From positions 248,001-312,000 of the forward strand of contig NZ_JAJTTH010000003.1 of NCBI RefSeq assembly GCF_021341665.1: 64,000 bases of DNA, given 5' to 3'. The DNA is from Pseudomonas sp. Au-Pse12. GTDB lineage: Bacteria; Pseudomonadota; Gammaproteobacteria; Pseudomonadales; Pseudomonadaceae. A program made the position numbers and the translations under genes. The notes beneath the pieces are model-generated. The model was not told the DNA's origin. It ran no database searches and saw only the letters and a program-made list of their open reading frames with translations. Of the stretch, positions 34,417-43,245 are shown piece after piece; within the stretch, counting starts at the first letter, position 1; each line of letters starts with the position of its first letter.

Positions 34417-35568
34417 TTATTTCCGTAAGCCCGCAATGCACGGCGAGACAAACAACTCTCCTTTATAGGCGCCCTGCACCGTGCGCTTGGCCACGATCAG
34501 CCACATCACCGCCAACGCCGCCACCAGCACGGCGCCAAACACACTGAAGAACCCCAGGTGCAAGGTACTGCCCAGTTTCAGGGTAGCCAGCGAGTACACC
34601 CCCAGCGGGAAGGTGAAACCCCACCAGCCGAGGTTGAAGGGAATGCCTTCGCGCAGATAACGACGAGTGACCAGCACGGCCATCAGCATCCACCACAGGC
34701 CGAAGCCCCAGAGTGTAAGACCGGCCACCAGCCCCAGGCCGGCAGCAATTTCACCGACGCCCGGCAGGCCATTGGCGGCAAAAATCGCCGGCGCATCGCC
34801 CCCCAGCACCAGCATGCCCAGGGCACCGGTGCCGATCGGCCCCAAGGCCAGCCAGCTCGAAGCCGCCATGCTTTCATGGGGCAGTTTGTGCAACGCCATG
34901 CGCAGCAACAGGATGGTCAGGATGCTGAACGCCACCGGCAGCGAGAACGCCCACAGCACATAGCTGGTGCTGAGCATCACCAATTGCCCATGGGCATCCT
35001 GCAGATGGGGCGCCAGCAGGCCGCCACTGGCCGCCGCCACCTCTGCCGCGACGACCGGCAACAGCCAGACGGCGGTCATCTGGTCAATGCTGTGCTCCTG
35101 GCGAGTGAACATCATGTAGGGAATCAGCACCCCGCACGCCAGGGACATGGCTACGTCCAGCCACCACAGCACTTGCGCGAACGCCACCACCCCATCGCCC
35201 CAACGGGGAAGGCCGAACAGCAGCAAGCCATTGATGATGGTCGCCAGGCCCATGGGAATGGTGCCGAAAAACATCGAGACCGTGGAGTGGCCGAAAATCC
35301 GCCGTGCCTCATCGAAGAACAGCACCCAGCGCGCGGTATACATCGCGGTAAACAGCAGGAACAAGGCGATGGTCAGCCACCAGAAGCCTTCTGCCACTTG
35401 GTGCAAGCCGCGAACCTCGGCGGGCCACTGAGCCAGGGCCAGGGCCAGCACTCCGGTGCCCATGGTGGCGGCGAACCAGTTGGGGGTGAACTGGCGAATG
35501 GCTTCGAGGGGGTGCGGCAGATGGCTCAATGGCCAGTGGCCGGTTTTAACGCTATTGGGGCATGTCAT
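34417..35568 (-). CDS. TDT-family transporter (TehA/SLAC1-like)
   Basis: This 383-residue membrane protein has ten hydrophobic segments and the opening FTPNWFAATMGTGVLALALA that marks tellurite-resistance/dicarboxylate transporters. Relatives move anions such as malate, sulfite or tellurite. Here GTG, GFG and LFF-type helices recur as five hairpins. The next upstream feature on this strand is the unassigned 35.6-35.9 kb stretch. The substrate cannot be read. Confidence 0.87.
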   Translation of the reverse strand: MTCPNSVKTGHWPLSHLPHPLEAIRQFTPNWFAATMGTGVLALALAQWPAEVRGLHQVAEGFWWLTIALFLLFTAMYTARWVLFFDEARRIFGHSTVSMFFGTIPMGLATIINGLLLFGLPRWGDGVVAFAQVLWWLDVAMSLACGVLIPYMMFTRQEHSIDQMTAVWLLPVVAAEVAAASGGLLAPHLQDAHGQLVMLSTSYVLWAFSLPVAFSILTILLLRMALHKLPHESMAASSWLALGPIGTGALGMLVLGGDAPAIFAANGLPGVGEIAAGLGLVAGLTLWGFGLWWMLMAVLVTRRYLREGIPFNLGWWGFTFPLGVYSLATLKLGSTLHLGFFSVFGAVLVAALAVMWLIVAKRTVQGAYKGELFVSPCIAGLRK

Positions 35569-35911
35569 GGTCGTGTCTCCTGTCCTCCGGTGAGGTAGAG
35601 AACAGGGTAGAACCTAAACGAATATCTATATAACGGGTAATTTCTCTATCTGTTATCTATTTCTCAGATAAGCAGCTAAACACGGCTCCAGAACTCGATC
35701 ACCAAGACCCGGGCAACCCCCAGGGAGCGGGCCACATGCTCGGTACCCACACCGGCATGGAAGATATCGTCCACCTCCAGCAGCAGCACCTGCTCCAGCC
35801 CAGGCATCGGGTTTTGCCGGCCCCTGTCGATACGCCAGCATTTCACCGCGGTGTTGCACCTCTCCCCTTCGGCTTACCGGGCACAGTACCGGCGCCCTTG
35901 AAACACCGGGC
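35569..35911. other. Unassigned stretch between two minus-strand transporter genes
   Basis: These 343 bases hold the promoter of the TDT gene (an AT-rich segment around 35600-35670, unlike the GC-rich flanks) and one small frame of uncertain reality at 35676-35846. I see no other feature. Confidence 0.5.
35676..35846 (-). CDS. Possible 56-residue ORF or gene remnant
   Basis: The frame starts with GTG (35846), a GGGGAGAGG sits 12 bases upstream, and it ends in TAG at 35676. The product reads MKCWRIDRGRQNPMPGLEQV and then LLLEVDDIFHAGVGTEHVAR..., with a hydrophobic C-terminal strand (LVIEFWSRV). No stop occurs in the frame between a TAA near 35885 and the end. The composition looks protein-like, and codon third positions are GC-rich. 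I do not recognise it; it could be a small protein or the tail of a lost gene. Confidence 0.3.
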   Translation of the reverse strand: MKCWRIDRGRQNPMPGLEQVLLLEVDDIFHAGVGTEHVARSLGVARVLVIEFWSRV

Positions 35912-37117
35912 TCAGTGCCCAGGCGCCCCACAAGCCAGGACCGGACGCTGGCGCACCAGGACCCGCAAGGCCCCCAGGGCCAAGAGGATCAGCACTGCGC
36001 CATAACCATCAGTAGTGGCAATCAGGCCAAAGCTGCGAGTCAAGTTGCCTGCCAGCAGCGCCGGCAGGCAAAAGGCCAGATAGCTCAACACGTAAAAGGC
36101 CGACATCAGGCCCGCACGCTCATGGGGCAAGGCCAGGGGCACGACGCTGCGCAACGCCCCCAGGAAACCGGCGCCAAAGCCGCTGCCCAGCACCAGGGTG
36201 CCCACGAAAAACAGCAGCAGGCTGGCACTGTGTACCGCGCCAAGAATCAGCAGCATCCCCAGCGCCAGCAATCCGGCCCCCAGACGCAGCACCTTGTCTG
36301 CGGGACGCTGGCGCAGGGAAAAAATCATCAGCGCCCCACTGAGTGTCAGCACCGCCACCAGGGCACCGCCGACCAGGTTCGAGGTGGAACCGGTAGCGGC
36401 ACGCACCAGGGATGGCGCCAGCGACAGATAAAAGCCGCCCACCGCCCACACCGCCACATCCACCGGCAATGCCAGCCACAACGCCCGCCGTGCTTGCGGC
36501 GGGACATGCAACGTGGGCTTCAGCGACGCCCAGGCACCGGGTTGCGGGCTGACGCTTTCCGGCAAGCGCCAGACATACAGAGCCTGGGCCACGAACACGC
36601 CGAGCAGCAGCCAGTAGCTCAACTGCAGCGGCAAGGGCGCGAACTCCACCAGCAAGCTGGCGCCCAACGCGCCAAACGCCATGCCCAGCAGTGGCGCAAC
36701 GCTATTGATCAACGGCCCCTGCTGACGGTCCGTATCCAACAAGGCGGCGCCCAGCACACTGGTGGCCATGCCGGTGGCAAAGCCTTGCATCACCCGCGCG
36801 GCAATCAGCCACGGCACTCCGCTTTCATTGATGAACAGCAGCATCGCCAGGATATTCAGGACCAGAGCGACAAAAATCACCGGTCGGCGCCCCAGGTAAT
36901 CCGACAGCGAGCCCACAGTCAGCAAAGCCGCCAACAGGCTCATGGCATAGACCCCGAACACCAGGGTCAGCACCGCCGGGGAGAAATGCATGGCTTCCTG
37001 ATACAGGTGATACAACGGAGTCGGCACGCTGGAAGCAGCCAGGAAAGTCAGCAAGGTAATGGCCAGAAACACCAGGCGGCGACGCCTGGACACGCAAGTA
37101 TCGATAGCACCGGGCAT
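35912..37117 (-). CDS. MFS transporter, probably drug or metabolite efflux
   Basis: This 401-residue protein from ATG 37117, 8 bases after GGAG, has 12 membrane segments and the MFS loop motif GSLSDYLGRRPVIFVALVL after helix 2. It is divergent from a TetR-family regulator at 37210. The control region contains a nearly exact inverted repeat (37141-37150 with 37178-37187), so it is probably repressed by that regulator. The substrate is unknown. Confidence 0.88.
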   Translation of the reverse strand: MPGAIDTCVSRRRRLVFLAITLLTFLAASSVPTPLYHLYQEAMHFSPAVLTLVFGVYAMSLLAALLTVGSLSDYLGRRPVIFVALVLNILAMLLFINESGVPWLIAARVMQGFATGMATSVLGAALLDTDRQQGPLINSVAPLLGMAFGALGASLLVEFAPLPLQLSYWLLLGVFVAQALYVWRLPESVSPQPGAWASLKPTLHVPPQARRALWLALPVDVAVWAVGGFYLSLAPSLVRAATGSTSNLVGGALVAVLTLSGALMIFSLRQRPADKVLRLGAGLLALGMLLILGAVHSASLLLFFVGTLVLGSGFGAGFLGALRSVVPLALPHERAGLMSAFYVLSYLAFCLPALLAGNLTRSFGLIATTDGYGAVLILLALGALRVLVRQRPVLACGAPGH

Positions 37118-37140
37118 AAGCACGCTCCACTAAAGCTAAT

Positions 37141-37187
37141 ATTTTGCTTTTGCGCAGTGTGCGACTGGCTAACGCTTAAAGCAAATT
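37141..37187. promoter_or_regulatory. Candidate TetR operator pair
   Basis: ATTTTGCTTT (37141-37150) and AAAGCAAATT (37178-37187) are inverted repeats with 9 of 10 matches, separated by 27 bases, between the divergent MFS and TetR genes. Confidence 0.5.
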
Positions 37188-37209
37188 CTTTGTGTTAAGG
37201 TGCCGCCCC

Positions 37210-37755
37210 ATGGCTATCAAAGAAGGTTTGCGCCCTGGCGGCCGTAGCGCCCGGGTCCAGGAATCCATTCATACGGCGGTCCGCGAGCTCCTCGAAGAAC
37301 AGGAACGCTCGACCCTGACCGTGCCGCAGATCGCCGCCCGCGCCGGCGTCACCCCGTCGACCATCTATCGTCGCTGGGGCGATCTGTCGGCACTGCTGGC
37401 CGATGTCGCCCTGCAACGCATGCGCCCGGATACCGAGCCGGCCACGACCGGCAGCCTGCGCGGCGACCTGCAAGCCTGGGCCGAACAGTACCTGGATGAA
37501 ATGAGCTCGGAGCCCGGGCGCAACATGATGCGTGACGTGCAATGCAGCGCGACCCCGGGCTACTGCGTGAGCATCCTCAGCGCGCAGTTGCAGTGCATCA
37601 TTGCGCGCTATCAGGACCAGCAGGAAACACTGCCGGACATCGACCGCCTGCTGAACCTGCTGGTCGCGCCCACGGTGTTCCGCATCCTGTTTTCCGCCGC
37701 GCCGCTGCCGGTGCAGGAACTGCATGAACTGATCGAGATCGCTCTGCGGCCGTAG
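37210..37755 (+). CDS. TetR-family transcriptional regulator
   Basis: The 181-residue product (from ATG 37210, MAIKEGLRPGGRSARV) has the N-terminal TetR helix-turn-helix, LTVPQIAARAGVTPSTIYRRWG (about 38-59), followed by an all-helical ligand domain. It faces the MFS transporter gene across about 90 bases. It probably represses that gene, and perhaps itself, through the inverted repeat in between. An in-frame ATG at 37192 lacks a ribosome site. Confidence 0.9.
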   Translation: MAIKEGLRPGGRSARVQESIHTAVRELLEEQERSTLTVPQIAARAGVTPSTIYRRWGDLSALLADVALQRMRPDTEPATTGSLRGDLQAWAEQYLDEMSSEPGRNMMRDVQCSATPGYCVSILSAQLQCIIARYQDQQETLPDIDRLLNLLVAPTVFRILFSAAPLPVQELHELIEIALRP

Positions 37756-37889
37756 CTCTTTCCCAGCCCTCGCCCCGGCCTGCGACATCAGGCCGCGCTG
37801 ATACCTTGGTCGACACTGACGCCAATCCAACATCGTGCCAGACTGTCGAGCCGGGCTGAGGTGCCCGGCGTCTTTGTTGTGGAGTTTCC

Positions 37890-40800
37890 ATGTCGTTGTC
37901 CAGCGGGCTGATTGCCGCCGTTGCCCTGGCCTATATGGCCATCATGTTCGCCATCGCCTTCTACGGTGACCGTCGCAGCGCGCCGCTTCCACCGCGGGTA
38001 AGGGCCTGGGTATACAGCCTGTCGCTGGCCGTCTATTGCACCAGCTGGACCTTTTTCGGCGCAGTCGGCCAGGCCGCCGAGCAACTCTGGGCCTTCCTGC
38101 CGATCTACCTCGGCCCGATCCTGCTGCTGGTGTTCGCCCCCTGGGTGCTGCAGAAGATGGTGATGATCAGCAAGCAGGAGAACATCACCTCGATCGCCGA
38201 CTTCATTGCCGCCCGCTACGGCAAGTCCCAGTCCCTGGCGGTGGTGGTGGCGCTGATCTGCCTGGTGGGCGTGCTGCCCTACATCGCCCTGCAGCTCAAG
38301 GGCATCGTGCTCGGGGTCAACCTGCTGATCGGTGCCGGAGCCGACGCCATGGGCACCCGTGCCCAGGACACCGCCCTGATCGTGTCGCTGATCCTGGCCT
38401 TGTTCACCATCGTCTTCGGTACCCGCAACCTCGACGCCACCGAGCACCACCGGGGCATGGTGCTGGCGATTGCCTTCGAATCCCTGGTCAAGCTGTTTGC
38501 TTTTCTGGCCGTCGGCGCCTTCGTCACGTTTGGCCTCTATGACGGCTTCGACGACCTGTTCAACCAGGCCATGCTCGCGCCCCGCCTGGAGCAGTACTGG
38601 AAGGAAACCATCAACTGGCCGTCGATGGTGGTGCAGACCGGGGTGGCAATGATGGCGATCATCTGCCTGCCCCGACAGTTCCATGTCACCGTGGTCGAGA
38701 ACATCGAGCCCCAGGACCTGCGCCTGGCCAAGTGGGTATTCCCCGCCTACCTGGCCCTGGCCGCACTCTTCGTGGTGCCCATTGCCCTGGCCGGGCAGAT
38801 GCTCCTACCCAGCAGCGTATTGCCGGACTCCTTCGTCATCAGCCTGCCCCTGGCCCAGGCCCATCCGGCCCTGGCCCTGCTGGCATTCATCGGCGGCGCC
38901 TCGGCGGCGACCGGCATGGTGATCGTCGCTGCCGTGGCGCTGTCGACCATGGTTTCCAACGACATGCTGCTGCCCTGGCTGTTGCGCCGCAAAAACGCCG
39001 AGCGACCTTTCGAGGTGTTCCGCCACTGGATGCTCTCGGTACGCCGGGTCAGCATCGTCGCCATTCTGCTGCTGGCCTACGTCAGCTATCGCCTGCTGGG
39101 CTCCACCGCCAGCCTGGCCACCATCGGCCAGATTGCCTTCGCCGCCGTGACCCAACTGGCACCGGCCATGCTTGGCGCGCTGTACTGGAAGCAGGCCAAC
39201 CGCCGCGGTGTATTCGCCGGCCTGGCGGCCGGCACCTTCATCTGGTTCTACACCCTGATCCTGCCCATCGCCGCCCATAGCATGGGCTGGTCGCTGAGCA
39301 GCTTCCCCGGCCTGGCCTGGCTGCACGGCAACCCGCTGAACCTGCCAATCACCCCGCTGACCCAGGGCGTGGTGCTGTCCCTGGCCGGCAACTTCACCCT
39401 GTTCGCCTGGGTCTCGGTGCTATCGCGTACCCGGGTCTCCGAGCACTGGCAGGCCGGGCGTTTCATCGGCCAGGAAATCACCGGCCGCCTCAGCTCCCGT
39501 TCGATGCTGGCGGTACAGATCGACGACCTGCTGAAGCTCGCCGCACGCTTTGTCGGCGAGGAACGCGCACGCCAGAGCTTCATCCGCTTCGCCTACCGCC
39601 AGGGCAAGGGGTTCAACCCGAACCAGAACGCCGACGGCGAATGGATCGCCCACACCGAACGCCTGCTGGCCGGCGTACTCGGCGCCTCCTCGACCCGCGC
39701 GGTGGTCAAGGCCGCCATTGAAGGCCGGGAGATGCAACTCGAGGACGTGGTGCGCATCGCCGACGAAGCGTCCGAGGTGCTGCAGTTCAACCGCGCCCTG
39801 TTGCAAGGGGCGATTGAAAACATTACCCAGGGCATCAGCGTGGTCGACCAGTCGCTCAAACTGGTGGCCTGGAACCGCCGCTATCTGGAACTGTTCAATT
39901 ATCCCGAAGGCCTGATCAGCGTCGGCCGGCCGATTGCCGACATCATTCGCCACAATGCCGAACGCGGCCTGTGCGGCCCCGGCGAAGCGGAAGTCCACGT
40001 GGCCCGGCGCCTGCACTGGATGCGCCAGGGCCGGGCCCATACCTCCGAGCGGCTGTTCCCCAATGGCCGGGTCATCGAGCTGATCGGCAACCCGATGCCC
40101 GGGGGCGGCTTCGTCATGAGTTTCACCGACATCACCCCGTTCCGCGAAGCCGAACAGGCGCTCACCGAAGCCAATGAAGGCCTGGAGCAACGGGTCGCCG
40201 AACGGACCCACGAGCTGTCGCAGCTCAACGCCGCGCTGACCGAGGCCAAAGGCACGGCGGAAGCGGCCAACCAGTCGAAAACACGCTTTCTGGCGGCCGT
40301 CAGCCACGACCTGATGCAGCCCCTGAACGCCGCCCGCCTATTCTCCGCCGCCCTGTCCCATCAGGACGATGGCCTGTCCGCCGAAGCCCAGCAGTTGGTC
40401 CAGCACCTGGACAGTTCCCTGCGCTCGGCCGAGGACCTGATCAGCGACCTGCTGGACATTTCGCGCCTGGAAAACGGCAAGATCACCCCGGACCGCAAGC
40501 CCTTCGCCCTCAACGAACTGTTCGACACCCTGGGCGCCGAATTCAAGGCCCTGGCTCAGGAACAGGGCCTGCAATTCCGAGTGCGCGGCAGCCACCTGCG
40601 CATCGACAGCGACAGCAAGCTGCTGCGCCGGGTGCTGCAGAATTTCCTGACCAACGCCTTCCGCTACGCCAAGGGGCCGGTGCTGCTCGGAGTGCGCCGT
40701 CGCGGCGACTCATTGAGCCTGGAAGTCTGGGACCGAGGACCGGGCATCCCCCAGGACAAACAGCAGGTGATCTTCGAGGAATTCAAGCGCCTGGACAGCC

Positions 40801-41363
40801 ATCAGACCCGCGCCGAAAAGGGCCTGGGCCTGGGCCTGGCGATTGCCGATGGCCTGTGCCGGGTGCTCGGCCACCCCCTGCAGGTGCGCTCCTGGCCCGG
40901 CAAAGGCAGCGTGTTCAGCGTCAGCGTACCCCTGGCCCGCAGCAGCGTGGCCGCCCCAGGCAAGGCAGCCGAGCTCAACGGTCAATCCCTCAACGGCGGG
41001 CAAGTGCTCTGCGTCGACAATGAAGACAGCATTCTGATTGGCATGAACAGCCTGCTCACCCGCTGGGGCTGCCAGGTCTGGACCGCGCGCAACCGCGAGG
41101 AGTGCGCGGCACTGCTCAAGGAAGGCATTCGCCCGCAATTGGCCCTGGTGGACTACCACCTGGACGATGGCGAAACCGGAACCGAAGTCATGGCCTGGCT
41201 GCGCACGCAACTGGGTGAACCGGTACCGGGGGTGGTGATCAGCGCCGATGGGCGCCCTGAAATGCTCGCCCAGGTTCACGCGGCGGGCCTGGACTATCTG
41301 GCCAAACCGGTGAAACCCGCGGCGTTGCGTGCCCTGCTGAGCCGGCACCTGCCCCTGGGCTAA
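37890..41363 (+). CDS. Sodium-solute-symporter-like hybrid histidine kinase
   Basis: This 1157-residue protein has a sodium/solute symporter-type membrane domain of about 13 helices (about 1-490), then a PAS-like domain (about 640-760, NITQGISVVDQSL) and a coiled coil. The kinase core has phospho-accepting His806 in VSHDLMQPLNAARLF and the N, G1 and G2 boxes (FLTNAFRYA, WDRGPGIP, LGLGLAIADG). A receiver domain carries Asp1088 (ALVDYHLDDGETG) and Lys in YLAKPVKP. The architecture is that of CbrA and the P. aeruginosa hybrid kinases of the ErcS'/NahK group. The transporter-like domain may sense or carry a nutrient. No partner regulator is adjacent. Confidence 0.93.
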   Translation: MSLSSGLIAAVALAYMAIMFAIAFYGDRRSAPLPPRVRAWVYSLSLAVYCTSWTFFGAVGQAAEQLWAFLPIYLGPILLLVFAPWVLQKMVMISKQENITSIADFIAARYGKSQSLAVVVALICLVGVLPYIALQLKGIVLGVNLLIGAGADAMGTRAQDTALIVSLILALFTIVFGTRNLDATEHHRGMVLAIAFESLVKLFAFLAVGAFVTFGLYDGFDDLFNQAMLAPRLEQYWKETINWPSMVVQTGVAMMAIICLPRQFHVTVVENIEPQDLRLAKWVFPAYLALAALFVVPIALAGQMLLPSSVLPDSFVISLPLAQAHPALALLAFIGGASAATGMVIVAAVALSTMVSNDMLLPWLLRRKNAERPFEVFRHWMLSVRRVSIVAILLLAYVSYRLLGSTASLATIGQIAFAAVTQLAPAMLGALYWKQANRRGVFAGLAAGTFIWFYTLILPIAAHSMGWSLSSFPGLAWLHGNPLNLPITPLTQGVVLSLAGNFTLFAWVSVLSRTRVSEHWQAGRFIGQEITGRLSSRSMLAVQIDDLLKLAARFVGEERARQSFIRFAYRQGKGFNPNQNADGEWIAHTERLLAGVLGASSTRAVVKAAIEGREMQLEDVVRIADEASEVLQFNRALLQGAIENITQGISVVDQSLKLVAWNRRYLELFNYPEGLISVGRPIADIIRHNAERGLCGPGEAEVHVARRLHWMRQGRAHTSERLFPNGRVIELIGNPMPGGGFVMSFTDITPFREAEQALTEANEGLEQRVAERTHELSQLNAALTEAKGTAEAANQSKTRFLAAVSHDLMQPLNAARLFSAALSHQDDGLSAEAQQLVQHLDSSLRSAEDLISDLLDISRLENGKITPDRKPFALNELFDTLGAEFKALAQEQGLQFRVRGSHLRIDSDSKLLRRVLQNFLTNAFRYAKGPVLLGVRRRGDSLSLEVWDRGPGIPQDKQQVIFEEFKRLDSHQTRAEKGLGLGLAIADGLCRVLGHPLQVRSWPGKGSVFSVSVPLARSSVAAPGKAAELNGQSLNGGQVLCVDNEDSILIGMNSLLTRWGCQVWTARNREECAALLKEGIRPQLALVDYHLDDGETGTEVMAWLRTQLGEPVPGVVISADGRPEMLAQVHAAGLDYLAKPVKPAALRALLSRHLPLG

Positions 41364-41378
41364 TGGCCCTTTGGCAAG

Positions 41379-42860
41379 TTACTCCGGCAGCTCCAGCTCA
41401 CGCCCTTCGGCGTCGGTCATGGCCCGCTCCAGCAAGTCTGCCGGCAAGCTCTTGCTGGCTCGGGCGCCGAGCAGCTTGAGCTGTTCGCTGCGGCTGACCA
41501 GATTGCCGCGCCCTTCGGTCAGCTTGTTGCGTGCCGCGGCGTAGGCCTTGTCCAACTGCTGCAAGCGATTGCCGACCTCATCCAGGTCCTGGATAAACAG
41601 CACGAACTTGTCGTACAGCCAGCCGGCGCGCTCGGCGATTTCCCGGGCGTTCTGGCTCTGCCGTTCCTGCTTCCACAAGCTGTCGATCACCCGCAGCGTA
41701 GCCAACAAGGTGGTCGGGCTGACAATCACGATATGCCGGTCGAAGGCTTCCTGGAACAGATTGGGCTCGGCCTGCAGCGCCGCGGAAAACGCCGCTTCGA
41801 TGGGCACGAACAGCAGCACGAAGTCGAGGCTGTGCAACCCCTCAAGACGCTTGTAGTCCTTGCCGGCCAGGCCTTTGACATGATTGCGCAGGGACAGTAC
41901 ATGCTGCTTCAGGGCTGCCTGGGCGACCTGTGGGTCATCGCTGCCGACATATTGCTGGTAAGCGGTGAGGCTGACCTTGGAATCCACCACGACCTGCTTG
42001 TCGCCGGGCAGCATGATCAAGACATCGGGCTGGAAACGCTCGCCGTCCGGCCCCTTGAGGCTGACCTGAGTCTGATACTCGCGGCCCTTCTCCAGGCCGG
42101 CGTGCTCCAGCACCCGCTCAAGAATCAGCTCACCCCAGTTGCCTTGGGTCTTCTGGCCTTTGAGCGCGCGAGTCAGGTTGGTGGCTTCGTCACTCAAACG
42201 CAGGTTCAACTGTTGCAGGCGCTCCAGTTCCTTGGCCAGGGAGAAGCGCTCCCGAGCCTCGGCCTGATAGCTTTCCTCGACGCGTTTCTCGAAAGACTGG
42301 ATACGTTCCTTCAGCGGGTCCAGCAACTGCCCGAGCCGCTGCTGGCTGGTCTCGGCGAAACGCTGTTCGCGCTCATCGAAGATCTTGCCCGCCAGCTCGG
42401 CGAACTGGGCCCGCAACTCATCGCGCGAGCCCTGCAGGTCGGTCAGACGCTGCTGGTGGCTTTCCTGCTGCTCGCGCAGCTCGGCATTCAAGGATGCCGC
42501 CTGGGCATCCAGCCGGCGCAACTCGTTCTCCTTGGCTGCGCGCTCCAGGTTCCAGGCGTGGGCGGCATCACGGGCATTGTCCCGTTCTATCTGCAGCAGC
42601 TCGACCTCGCGGCGCAAGGCCGCCAGTTCTGCCTGCTTGAGGGCATTGGCCTGGCTCAGGTCGCTGACTTCATCGCGGCTGGCGTCCAACTGCGCCGTCA
42701 GCCCCTCCTGGGCCAGTTGGGCGGTGGCCAGGCGCTCTTCCAGCAGGCTCAGGTCACTCTGGCTGGAACTGGCACGACGCTGCAGTTGCCAGGCCAGCGC
42801 CAACAGCGGCAGCGCCGCTCCCGCCAGGCCAAGCAGCAAGCTGGTCAAGTCCATAGCCAT
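41379..42860 (-). CDS. rmuC: DNA recombination protein RmuC
   Basis: This 493-residue protein has an N-terminal membrane anchor (about 5-25), a long coiled coil (about 30-200, rich in Leu, Glu, Gln and Ala) and the C-terminal RmuC nuclease-like domain. The latter shows GNWGELILERVLEHAGLEKG and the metal-binding-like stretch VVDSKVSLTAYQQY. RmuC limits inversions at short inverted repeats; its biochemical activity is inferred from the family. Met3 (42854) is an alternative start. The gene is convergent with the histidine kinase gene, 15 bases apart. Confidence 0.94.
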   Translation of the reverse strand: MAMDLTSLLLGLAGAALPLLALAWQLQRRASSSQSDLSLLEERLATAQLAQEGLTAQLDASRDEVSDLSQANALKQAELAALRREVELLQIERDNARDAAHAWNLERAAKENELRRLDAQAASLNAELREQQESHQQRLTDLQGSRDELRAQFAELAGKIFDEREQRFAETSQQRLGQLLDPLKERIQSFEKRVEESYQAEARERFSLAKELERLQQLNLRLSDEATNLTRALKGQKTQGNWGELILERVLEHAGLEKGREYQTQVSLKGPDGERFQPDVLIMLPGDKQVVVDSKVSLTAYQQYVGSDDPQVAQAALKQHVLSLRNHVKGLAGKDYKRLEGLHSLDFVLLFVPIEAAFSAALQAEPNLFQEAFDRHIVIVSPTTLLATLRVIDSLWKQERQSQNAREIAERAGWLYDKFVLFIQDLDEVGNRLQQLDKAYAAARNKLTEGRGNLVSRSEQLKLLGARASKSLPADLLERAMTDAEGRELELPE

Positions 42861-42921
42861 AGCGATTCCTGCGGTAAAAAGAAGAAATGAAGGTTAACCA
42901 AGCCACCGGATGTTGGACAGC

Positions 42922-43245
42922 TCAGTCTTCGATCTGGCCCAACTCCCGTTGCGCACGGCGGTCGCCGGCACGGGCCGCCTGCCGCAGCAGGTCCTGACCA
43001 ATGCGACGGTCGCGGGCATTGCCGCACTCACGGCACATCAATTGGCCCAGGCGACTTTGCGCGGCCACTACACCTTCCCGGGCCGGCTGCTTGAGCAGGC
43101 GACCGGCAAAATGCTTGATGTTGGGGTTGTGGCCCAGGCGCGGATTGTCCAGCAGCCAGAGGGCAACACGCAGGGAGAACCGCTTGGGTTCGGTAACACT
43201 GGCAGGGGTAGAGGTAACAGAGGGTGATACTGAGCGAAACTTCAT
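42922..43245 (-). CDS. Sel1-like small protein
   Basis: The ATG at 43245 gives 107 residues (MKFRSVSPSVTSTPAS). One Sel1-like motif is visible, REGVVAAQSRLGQLMC, and a partial second, AARAGDRRAQRELGQ. Two cysteines in the region MCRECGNARD form a CxxC pair. No strong ribosome site precedes the ATG, and the open frame continues to 43404, so the start is uncertain. Whether the CxxC binds zinc is speculation. The role is unknown. Confidence 0.65.
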   Translation of the reverse strand: MKFRSVSPSVTSTPASVTEPKRFSLRVALWLLDNPRLGHNPNIKHFAGRLLKQPAREGVVAAQSRLGQLMCRECGNARDRRIGQDLLRQAARAGDRRAQRELGQIED

